Assembly: GCA_037043015.1 (NCBI GenBank)
Contig: CM073321.1
Span: 2,795,001-2,859,000 of the forward strand
Reading direction: 5' to 3'
Length of the DNA: 64,000 nucleotides
Origin: Bryum argenteum
Lineage: Eukaryota; Streptophyta; Bryopsida; Bryales; Bryaceae
The stretch's first letter is position 1. Every line of letters begins with the position of its first letter. Made by a program: the position numbers and the translations under genes. The notes below the pieces were generated by a model. The model saw nothing but the letters and a program-made list of their open reading frames with translations, did no database searches and had not been told where the DNA came from. Positions 49,462-58,620 of the stretch are shown here, in pieces.

Positions 49462-51222
49462 CTAGTCGTAGTTGGAATCACTTCCAGAATCACCGCCTGT
49501 CGCGGCCCTAATTACTCCCAACTCTTTTTCTTCAAGTAAGCCTTGGTAGCGGAATCACGGCTTACTTTATTGGTAGCAACCGGCCACAACTTAGCTAACA
49601 CTGCACATGCCAAGCACACACAATGTTAGCACCATTTCTAGTCAAGGTGTCCAACCCACCTTGACTCCCCCAACTCATTACCCGGAACCCGTAAACCGGA
49701 ACTCCCACAAAACACATGGGCATGCCACTTGGTGGCACGGGGCGGCCTTCCACACATGTCCAAGCTCCCAAGGGTGGCACTACTCACCCCCGGAGCTAAC
49801 CGCCCTTGCATATTGTCCAACTCCCCACTAGTCCCCTTCCATTCATGTCTACACTCTCCATTCGGGACATTACCGGAAACCGGCACTACTTTTCACGGGG
49901 ACTAGTTTGGAGCGGGACACTTTTCCAACCCAATGTTTCGGGATGCACACCACAAGCATCCCATAGTGCCCAAGGTGCGGGAGTGAGGCTCCATCCCAAG
50001 CCTCACCCCTTGGAGCCACCCCCGCTCTCCTCGGCACCATGTGGAAGTGAAGAGGGAGACCACCCCTCCTCATAGTACTCTCTGGAGTCTTCGGTAGGCC
50101 CCCCCCTCTTGTGTTGAGGGGCCTTCCGTGACACACTTTTGTTTTGGAAGACCACCCGTTTTTGCCTTAGTCTCAAAAACGGGCCGTATCTTCTTCTCGG
50201 GCTAACTTGTAGCTTAGTTATCCAAATGGGACGTGCGAGCCCATTTTCGACATCTACTCTTTGAGTAGATGTCGATAAACTCCTCACTTGTCCCAATCGG
50301 AGCTTCTATGTGGGAGCTATGCTCCTCTGAACATTCGGGAGTCCCGGGAGGCAGCAGTCCCGGAGTCCCGAAGTCCCGATGCTTTGGAGAGCCATATCTC
50401 CCAAAGCATTGATTTTCTGCTCACGAGCCTTAGCATTTTGGAAAGCTCTTGTCTAGAGCTTTCCAAAGACATGCAACATGCCGCCATCCAAGAAGGACGA
50501 CATTTTGAGTCCCGAAAGGCAACACTCCCGAGTCCCGGAGTGTCCCGGAACGCGCTTCAACTTTGGAGAGCCATATCTCATGACTCACAACTCCAAATCG
50601 CGCGTTCTTTGGACCTATGGGTGCGTGCTTAAACAAGGTTTCCAACCATGTAAAGCACACCACCAAGTTCGTCCGGAGCACGACGCCATTGCGTGCTGTT
50701 TGCTCGGGACTCCCCTTAGTCACTTCACCTTGTCTCTTGCCAAGCCCGGGACGTCACTCCCGGGGTCCTCTTGGCTCACCACGGTGTTCGGGCATCCTTT
50801 TGAAAGGGATGTGACACCGCCGCTGCGATCACCAGCTTCTGAAGTGAATTCCACGAAATCTTCCCAAATCGTCTGGAGAGGCACTATCTCATACTTGTTG
50901 CAGCTGAAGCACCCCAATTCTTGCCCGTCATGTCCTTCAGGTAGTCGTCTCCCTTCTTCCGTGCGATACACCCTGCACACCACGCTTTGTTACAATAATC
51001 ACACGGGATCACAAACTGAATTCCCCCACACCAATTGCATTGCTCATCATCGTACTGGGCGTTCTTCGTGAATACAACGTCGTCCAACACAAGTTTGCAC
51101 GAAATGCATATGCCAACACCGAGATGAGGATGCTCCAACAAACAAGCACGCATTTTTTTCTCCCCACAAGCAGTGCAAGAATACAAATACAAGGGATCGA
51201 AATCGGCCGAATGCCCCGCCAT
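49462..51222 (-). pseudogene. Small ADD zinc-finger (ATRX/DNMT3-type) protein, broken by solo LTR
   Basis: The ATG at 51222 (MAGHSADFD) lies about 95 bp downstream of a TATA-like CTTATATAC on the minus strand. The product is about 150 residues and almost entirely an ADD domain. It has a GATA-like finger (CTAC...HPHLGVGICISC), then a PHD-like part, DEQCNWCGGIQFVIPCDYC, NKAWCAGCIARKK, with the last pair CFSC displaced by a one-base shift near 50910. The tail reads EDFVEFTSEAGDRSGG and meets the LTR at 50816. Beyond 49498 the same frame resumes and stops at 49464-49462. ADD domains of ATRX and DNMT3 read histone H3 tails unmodified at K4. Here it is a stand-alone reader encoded in a transposon, convergent with the ParB-methyltransferase-like gene. 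Confidence 0.78.
49498..50816 (-). mobile_element. Solo LTR, family 2 (copy D), in the ADD gene
   Basis: The 1319-bp segment begins TGTCGCGGCCC and ends GGGATGTGACA on the plus strand. It is flanked by CCGCC at 49493-49497 and 50817-50821. It is the reverse complement of the family at 38790-40278, including the CGACATCTACTC hairpin (about 50247-50275). It interrupts the last codons of the ADD-finger gene. Confidence 0.9.
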
Positions 51223-51289
51223 TTGATCCACAACAGTGCAAGAGTCAGAAGTTTCAAAAGAGAGATGGCCCACGAACTGCTCTGAGATG

Positions 51290-53269
51290 CTGGCTTCCGT
51301 TTCCTCCGTTCTTGTATATAAGGAGAGAACTTTGGATTTCCCACTCAACCTCACCAACCCGATTTATCAGCACCGGCAGTGCAGTCAGTATCGGCAATCG
51401 GCACACCAGGAGCGCCGTCAGAATCGGCACCGACAAGGCAGCTTTTCTGAACTCTATACCGGCACCGACAGTCCAACGAATCAAGAATCGACACAATTCC
51501 CTTACACTCTCATGACGTTGGACGTGAGTTCTCAGGGACACCATCATTGCACTTCGTCCCTCCTGTTAGTTTGTCGGTCCCTCCTGCTAGTTTGTCGGTC
51601 CCTCCTGCTAGTTTGTCGGTGCCATGCTAACCACCTGCTTAATCTTGGTGCCCATAGGGCCGGTTCTTTCCTCTCCCTCGTTCCATGGAAGTTGTGATTG
51701 ATTCATTTTGTTACCACCGCAGTGCTCGTTTGAAGGTCCTCGACTCCGATTTTGGTCACTCCCTGCTTGTACATCTAGCCGATGTCATTGTCATCACCTG
51801 CGCATGGGACCGGTGCCAGGTGCTGTACTTCGGCTCATGGAGCTAATTTCGAAGCTGTACTTTGATATGTTATTGTAATGGAAGGGCCGTTTTGCTCACC
51901 GACCAATGGACGTGAGTTCTCAGAGACACCATCATTGCAATTTTCTTACATTCTCGTGAGTAATCGAATCACTACCGCATCCTTTTCTCCCATCTCTACT
52001 AGCACATCACAATGAGCACCGACACTGCACAACTTCATGGAATGTATTCACCCCTAAACCGACACTCCTTATGACACAACCCATCCAATGTCATGAAGTC
52101 CAACATCACAATGCATGAGCACCGACATTGAGCATGAGCATGAGCATGAGCATGAGCACCGACATTGAGCACCGTCATTGACCATGAGCATGAGCAAGAG
52201 CACCGGCATTTGAAGGTCAAATTCATCAAATAGTGTGATACTATGGATTTTTGATGATATTACAGAAATTTGTTGATATTATGGAAGATGTGGGTGATAT
52301 TAAAAAACGTGCCATTTTGCAAGCATAAATCTTTGAGATTTTGAGTTCAAAAATATGCCGGTATAATGGCACGTTTCGTAAACGCGACCAAGTTGGCACA
52401 ACATGGCTTTGGTAATTTGGCAAGAGGAATTGTGTTATTTTAACGGAATTGAGGTTTACTCTAAGTATCTCAGTACAGTGTAATGTAAGCCATGCATGCC
52501 TTTGACGGTGACATCAGCCCTAATTTTGATGTAACTTCTTGAACTCCAATATCAATGCAACGATGTATGTAAATGTTTAAGTACTAAACTCATTGCACTC
52601 TAAAAGTTTTTTTGTTTCCATTGAAGTGATTGAAGCTTGCCAATGTTGGTAGGGGCTATAGTCCAGTAATAGTATAGCTCAGGATAGCTGCTTTAGGACG
52701 CGGTGCAACGCTCAAACGAGGCCGAGGAGAATCGAACTCGGACCACTACAATGCCACGTGAATGTCTTTCTGTACACTTTACAACTTACAAGGTGACACG
52801 GGAAGACGACCTGTAGTTATAAATTTTAGATTATATGAACCGAAGCATTTACATATAATTCTCGACGGTGTAGTAGGAAATTGATGACGTCACCTAATTA
52901 GTCTCTAAATCTTAATATTGATAAATGAAACTTATTGATTACCTAAACGGCCATCCCAAATTATGGTATATATTTTGTATATGATTTTAATTGTATTGGT
53001 TAGACATGATGATGCCACCTATAATTTAATTAATCATTATCTAAACTTGCAAATGTGGATAATTTATGAAATATTGTATAACCTCGCACCATAAAAAATA
53101 AATGGATAAAGGACCTATATCCACGGTGTTGGGTTCTTTTTTTTGCCTAAAAACGACCATTTCAAAAATTCAGAACCACCCATTTCATGGTAATAGGGCT
53201 ATTAACTTTTAAATTTTTTTTGCAATGAGTGGTAATAGGGTCTTAATCTTTCATGAAAAAAAAAAATCT
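51290..53269. other. MULE right subterminal region with short tandem repeats
   Basis: No convincing gene. It contains three units of CCTCCTGCTAGTTTGTCGGTC (about 51557-51622) and a GAGCAT/ACCGACATTGAGC tract (52105-52215). A tRNA-like segment on the minus strand near 52690-52770 includes CCGAGTTCGATTCTC. The 52400-53230 stretch is AT-rich. Frequent CACCGACA words occur throughout. Confidence 0.45.
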
Positions 53270-53314
53270 GCCAATCACCGCTCACCGCTCTCCGCTCACA
53301 CCCGTGCATTCCCC
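53270..53314 (-). repeat. MULE right terminal inverted repeat
   Basis: The reverse complement begins GGGGAATGCACGG and contains GTGTGAGCGGAGAGCGGTGA. It matches the left end at 30111-30137. It is followed immediately by the 9-bp duplication AAGGCTCTA. Confidence 0.8.
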
Positions 53315-53468
53315 AAGGCTCTAGTGGTCCATCCTTCTCTACACACGATAAGGCTGTTGTGGACAAGCCCTCTCTATCTACGATAAGACTCTATTCATCC
53401 AACCCTCTCCACATACTCTAATCAACTCTAGTTACCCTTAGTAACTACGAGCAATCTAATCTTCAACA
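53315..53468 (-). repeat. Copia 3' LTR, inner part
   Basis: This is nearly identical to 58467-58620 of the 5' LTR and ends ATCTTCAACA (TG on the element strand). A purine-rich AAGTGGGAG directly precedes it on the minus strand (53469-53478), the expected polypurine tract. Confidence 0.88.
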
Positions 53469-53470
53469 CT

Positions 53471-55551
53471 CCCACTTTGCAAGTAGTTACCACCTCGCAA
53501 TTCCATCGCCTTTGTTAGCTTCTCGTGCCTCACCCTAGCAAGCGCCTTTGTCAACACATCCGCCACCATGTCCTCCGTTGGGCAATACCACAAGCTCACC
53601 TCTCCATCCTCTAACTTCTCCCAAATGAAGTGATGTTGCACATCTATGTGCTTCGTACGAGAGTGGTGTTTGGGGTCCTTTGCAAGCGCAATGCACCCTT
53701 GGTTGTTACACATGATCCTTGTGGTCTCCGCTTGCACAAACCCAACATCCTCCAATAGTTGCCGTAGCCACAACGCCTCCTTCAAGCAATGGCAAGTTGC
53801 CATGTACTCCGTTTCCGTAGTAGACACCGCTATCGTAGGTTGCCTCTTGCAATTCCACGAGATTGCACCATCTCCTACAAAGAACACATACCCCGTCGTG
53901 GACCGGCGCTCATTCACATCACCCGCCCAATCCGCATCACAATATCCCTTCAAATCAAGGTTGTTACCACCAAGGCACAATTTGTAGTCAATGGTGCCTT
54001 TCAAGTACCTCAAGATGCGTTTAACCGCCATCCAATGTTGAGGCTCAGCCTTTGCCATGAATTGGCTCACCATGCTCACCGGAAATGCAAAGTCAGCCCT
54101 AGTGGCCACCTTTGCATACATCAACGACCCCACCGCAGCCTTGTATGGAATAGCCTTCATCTCCTCTTCAACCGCCTTAAAATCCTCATCCGAAAGCTTC
54201 AACAACGACCCCTTTACATCAAGCGGCGTGTCAATCGGCTTGCACTCCTTCATGTTGAAGCGCTTGAGCACCTCCTCAATGTATTTGCCTTGGCTCATGG
54301 TGATGGTCAGTGCGCTGCAATTCTTCTCAAATGCAACACCAAGGAAAAACTCCAAAGGCCCAAGATCACTCATCTCAAACTCCTTCTCAAGCTTGGCCTT
54401 CAACCACCCCAAAACCGCATCATCACTAGCCAAGATGATGAAATCATCCACATTGATGATTACAATCAACAACAACTCTCTTGTTTGCTTCACATGCAAG
54501 GAGTGATCCGCATGGCTTCTAAAGAAGCCTTCTTTGGTGAATAACATGTCAATCCTTTGGTACCACGCCCTTGGTGATTGCTTGCGCCCATATAAAAACT
54601 TCTTGAGCTTGCAAACAAGGTGTTGATTGCCCTCCTCCACAAAACCAAGGGGCTGGTCCATGTAGATGTCCTCCTCCAACTCACCATTCAAAAACGCCGT
54701 CTTGACATCCATTTGGTGAATCTCCAACTCCATGGCTGCCCCAATCGCCAACATGCAACGAATGGTGGTAAACTTTGCTACGGGTGCACGGTCTCATGGA
54801 AATCCACACCTTCCACTTGAGAGAAGCCCCTCGCCACCAACCGTGCCTTGTAGCGCACCACGTTGCCTTGTGCATCCTTCTTGGTCCTAAACACCCACTT
54901 GCAACCAACACTCTTGCGGCCTTTTGGCAATGGAGTCAGCTTCCATGTGCCATTGGCCATTAGAGATGCATACTCCTCTTGCATGGCCAACTCCCACTTG
55001 CTTGCATCCACACTTTGCAAAGCATCACCCAGACTCAAAGGATCATAAAAAGAAGCCACATTTGCGCGTTCTACCTCGTTAGTGGGTGGAAGAACGTAAT
55101 TCAACCACCATTCACCCGGCGGCCTCCTCTCCCTTCTTGGATACCTTGAGCCTTGTGCACGCTGCCCTTCATCAATCTCCTCGTGTGGACCTAGCTTTTC
55201 TTCCACTACCTCCTCCTCTTCTTTCTCTTGTGGATTTTGCACACCTTTAAACTCCTCTCCAACTTGTGCCTCTTGTACAACGGGCGCTGAAATTGGAGGT
55301 GTATCCACCAAAATCACCGTAGGTGGCTCCAAACTCCCACTTGGATACATCTCCACATTTGCATCTCCACGAATAGCATCCTCCACAAACACCACATCAC
55401 GAGACTTGAGGATCATCTTCGTCTCCAAACACATCAACCTATAAGCCTTGGTTCCTTCACAATAACCAAGAAACACACACTTTGTGCCATTTGCATCAAG
55501 TTTAGTCCTCTTTTCATCCGGCACCTTTGCATAAGCAACACACCAACACAC
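53471..55551 (-). pseudogene. Copia pol: reverse transcriptase and RNase H part
   Basis: The upstream frame (54778-55551) carries the integrase C-terminal region and the RT start (WELAMQEEYASLMANGTWKL, KARLVARGFSQ). A shift near 54780 leads into the frame ending at the LTR. The RT core follows (MDVKTAFLNGELEEDIYMDQP), with the catalytic box reading NVDD instead of YVDD. RNase H is at about 53690-53950 (CDADWAGDVNERRSTTGY, STTETEYMA). The stop codon lies just inside the 3' LTR. The altered YVDD box and the frameshift make it inactive. Confidence 0.9.
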
Positions 55552-56590
55552 GCATGTGTGTCACAAAAGGCTTCTTACCACTCCATGCCTCTTCGGGTGT
55601 CTTACCAACAAGTGCACTAGTTGGGCACCTATTGCGTGTGTACACCGCTGTAACCACCGCTTCCGCCCAAAGGTTCTTGTTGAGGTTCTGGTAATGTAGC
55701 ATGCTCCATGTCATCTCCACAATGGTGCGATTTGCTCTCTCCGCCACTCCATTTTGTTGTGGTGTGTATGGTGTTGATAGTTGTCTCTCAATGCCATGTG
55801 CTTGCAAGAAGCGTTCAAAGGCCTTGGAAGTGAACTCCCCTCCATTGTCGGACCAAAATGCTTTGATCTTGTGCTTCGATGGCTTCTCCACAAGGGCCTT
55901 GAACTCCACAAACTTGGCAAACACCTCTCTCTTGGACTTCAACACATACACCCACACCTTCCTAAAGAAATTATCAATGAAAGTGACAAAGTACAAGCAA
56001 CCGCCCATAAAAATGGTCTTAAATGGACTACACACATCCGAGTGGACTAACTCCAAAGGCTTGCTTGCACGTTGACCTCCCTCACTTGGAAATGGAGTCT
56101 TTGAGAGCTTGCCTTCAACGCACCCCTCACAAACCGCCGAATTCGATGCTCCATCCTTGATTTGCATGCCATTCACCATGCTTTGAAGCGTTTTGACACT
56201 CTTCACATTCAAATACCCAAGGCGTCTATGCCATAGGTCCACATGGGCTAATTGTGGCGTTTGGTGTGCTACATTGGCCATTTCATGCATAGAGAAGGGC
56301 ATTTCATACAAGCTCCCTACTCTTGGCAATCTAGCAATCACCTTTCTATTGACATCTCTCACAATGCATGCATCATCATCAAACTCCACTTTTAAACCGT
56401 TGAGAGCAAGTTTTACCATGGAAATCAAGTTCCTCTTGAACTTGGGGATGTGGAGCACCTCCTTCATGTTGATCTTGTGCTTTACTCCCATCACCATCAC
56501 CTCCTCAACAATGGTGCCAACTCCAACCGCATGCACAATGCTATCATCTCCCAAGTGCACATTTCGTGGTGGTGATATTACCTCATATGT
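55514..56590 (-). pseudogene. Copia pol: protease end and integrase part
   Basis: The frame starts just after the stop that ends gag and contains the pre-integrase zinc motif (LWHRRLGYLNVKS... CEGC). The integrase core has the catalytic acidic residues in LVHSDVCSPF, FWSDNGGEF and NGVAERANRTIVE. It ends by a frameshift near 55550, where the next frame continues. Integrase joins the cDNA to host DNA. Confidence 0.9.
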
Positions 56591-57514
56591 TTAGAACGAT
56601 GCCCTATGGGGTGACATGTGCTTGGTTGCTCCCGAATCCATGATCCACTTGGCCATGGTCTTGTCATCTCCATCATTGATTGCAAAGGCATGCTCCACTT
56701 TCATCTCCTCTTTGCTTGCAACAACGGCGCTTAGAAACGCATAACCCGCCTCGTTGTTGTTGTTGCTTGCAACATTGGCACTCTCCTTCTCCTTCTTGTT
56801 GTTTCGAAAGCAATACCTTGTAATGTGACCCAGTTTGCCACAATTGTAGCACATTCTTGGGCCATTTTGCATCCTCCCTTTGTTTTGGGCCGCCACCAAC
56901 GCTACGTCACCACTTGGAGCACCCTTCTCCTTCCTCTTAGACACTTCATGCATCAACCTTGACACAACAAACTCCACCTTAAGGTCAGCAAGTTTTAAGG
57001 TCTCCAATGCCATGATCAAACTCTCAAACGAAGGTGGCAAACTATCAAGCAATGTCATGACAATGTCATCCTCCCTCATGGGCACATCCAAGCATGCGAG
57101 TTGATCCGCAAGTGTCTTGATGTTGTTGATGTGCTCCAACAAGTCCGCCCCTTCCTCCATCTTGATTGTGAAGAACTTGCGCTTCAAATAGAGTATGTTG
57201 GATAAGCTTCTTGTCTTGTGGATGTTACAAAGCACGCTCCATGCTTCCGCCGGACCCTTGCAACTGTTGATGTGCGCAAGTTGCGCATCCACCAAGTTGA
57301 GCCCAATCATGGACATCGCCTTGTGCACCCTCTTTTGGTAGTCCTTCTTGTCCTTCTCACTTGCTTCGGATGGTGGAGCCTCCTCCGTGCCTTCAACAAT
57401 CTCCCACAAGTCCATGGAAGAAAGTGCCAAGTTCATCTTGAACTTCCACAAGTTGAAGTTGGTGCCATTGAACCTTTCAAGCACTCTAACACTCTCACCT
57501 TCCAAAGAAGCCAT
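56591..57514 (-). pseudogene. Copia gag and protease start
   Basis: The ATG at 57514 opens MASLEGESVRVLERFNGTNF, the usual start of the copia gag (UBN2/retrotran_gag type, about residues 1-200). A zinc knuckle, CYNCGKLGHITRYC, follows. The protease active site MDSGATKHM lies just before a TAA at 56591. In intact elements gag and pol form one frame, so this stop is a lesion. Confidence 0.9.
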
Positions 57515-58232
57515 GGCAAAGCTCCAATGTTTCCCACAACACTTAAACAAGCAAAATACACTTGCTCCTACTTAAATTTAATCTTCTGCAAGCTAATTGA
57601 CCTCCAAATAGAATATCTAGATCTCTTACACACGCACAAGGTGTGGTTGCACTTCAAAGCACTCAAATCAACCCTCAATGCATGCAAATGAGCACTTTTG
57701 CACTCTTTACAGTAGATCAACTCTCAAACTATGTCAACAAAGCTTGTAGATCCACAAATCACTCAAATCTAAGCTTAGGAGTCTCAAAACACCTACTTTT
57801 GCACCTCAAATGCTAAAATCAGCCCTATGTGTGCACATATGCACTCCAAATGCTAGATTCGACCCTCTCAACTCTAAGTGCACTCAAGTAAACATTACAA
57901 CACACACTCCTAAGCTCAAAACACCTCAAACAATGGATTTGAGAGCCCTTAATGCAAAGAAGCACCTTCAATGTGCAAGGAGGACTCAAACAACAAGCAT
58001 ACAATCTTACAAGTGTTTGAGTCACCTCCAACACCTCTAAATTGCTTCTATTGCCTCCAATGCTCCAAACCTCCTTCAAAATGGTTGCAAACACCTCCAA
58101 ATGACTCCAAGTGCACCTCTAAATCTCCAAGAGACTCCAAGTAGTGCAAATGAGCCCTACATGTGCATACAACACCTCCTTGACCTCTCCAAGCCTCCAA
58201 AAGTACTCAAACTCAACCTCTCTACAAGAGTA
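57515..58232 (-). other. Copia 5' leader, non-coding
   Basis: No gene. The leader between the primer site and gag is rich in CTCAAA, CACCTCC and TGCACTC words, many in imperfect tandem. Such leaders carry packaging and dimerisation signals in other elements; none can be named here. Confidence 0.5.
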
Positions 58233-58246
58233 GTGGGCCCATAACC
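58233..58246 (-). promoter_or_regulatory. Primer-binding site, half of initiator tRNA-Met
   Basis: The plus-strand 14-mer GTGGGCCCATAACC equals the anticodon stem-loop of plant initiator tRNA-Met. The element strand is complementary, three bases from the LTR end at 58250. Priming from the tRNA interior rather than its 3' end is the half-tRNA mode known for Drosophila copia. Confidence 0.75.
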
Positions 58247-58249
58247 TAT

Positions 58250-58620
58250 TGAGATTCAATAGAGGGAGAGAGAGAATTCAACACACTCAAAGCTTACAAG
58301 TAGTAGAGTAAAGAATGCTTGAATGAGATACTCACTCATTCCAAGTACTTACTTATATATCCAAGTGAAGGCACTAAGTGCTACAACAAAGATAAGGTTT
58401 GAGTGATCAAGATCACTCTACAAAAAAGGATAGACCACTAGAGGACCTTCTCTCTGTACATACGATAAGGCTCTAGTGGTCCATCCTTCTCTACACACGA
58501 TAAGGCTGTTGTGGACAAGCCCTCTCTATCTACGATAAGATTCTATTCATCCAACCCTCTCCACATACTCTAATCAACTCTAGTTACCCTTAGTAACTAC
58601 GAGCAATCTAATCTTCAACA
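58250..58620 (-). repeat. Copia 5' LTR
   Basis: The 371-bp LTR runs TGAGATTCAATAGAGG...CTTCAACA on the plus strand. It carries the uninterrupted AAGGCTCTAGTGG site where the other LTR received the MULE. Confidence 0.9.

Larger units (their letters stand above)
30097..53314. mobile_element. Giant Mutator-like (MULE) transposon carrying several genes
   Basis: The 23,218-bp element is delimited by a 9-bp target duplication, AAGGCTTTA at 30088-30096 and AAGGCTCTA at 53315-53323 (8/9; the uninterrupted LTR at 58480 shows the empty-site sequence). Its ends are inverted repeats, GGGACGTAG... and GGGGAATGC..., sharing the core GTGTGAGCRGAGAGCGGTGA. A 9-bp duplication is typical of MULEs, and a MULE-type transposase gene lies next to the left end. 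Cargo: a charged-protein gene (34864-44817), a ParB-methyltransferase-like gene (44957-49240) and an ADD-finger gene (49462-51222). Two later insertions (38782-43713 and 49498-50816) inflate it; the core is about 17 kb. All its genes carry disruptions. Confidence 0.85.
29874..58620 (-). mobile_element. Ty1/copia LTR retrotransposon, split by a giant MULE
   Basis: The element reads on the minus strand. The 5' LTR is 58250-58620, the primer site 58233-58246, gag and pol 53469-57514. The 3' LTR consists of 53315-53468 plus 29874-30096, separated by the 23.2-kb MULE. Without the insertion the left LTR is about 368 bp, against 371 bp for the right one. Domain order gag-protease-integrase-reverse transcriptase-RNase H identifies the copia class. 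The outer flanks, CATAT (29869-29873) and AGGAA (58621-58625), do not match, so no target duplication is seen. Stops and frameshifts in gag and pol make it defective. Confidence 0.88.

Noticed and set aside
50003..51071. Frames at 50003-50296 and 50478-51071 as genes
   Set aside because: They fall inside or across the solo LTR and antisense to the ADD finger.
52690..52770. tRNA or SINE-like segment (minus strand, T-arm-like CCGAGTTCGATTCTC and a box-A-like GTGGCATTGTAGTGG)
   Set aside because: No complete cloverleaf or anticodon arm, no poly-A tail or duplication; too weak to call.
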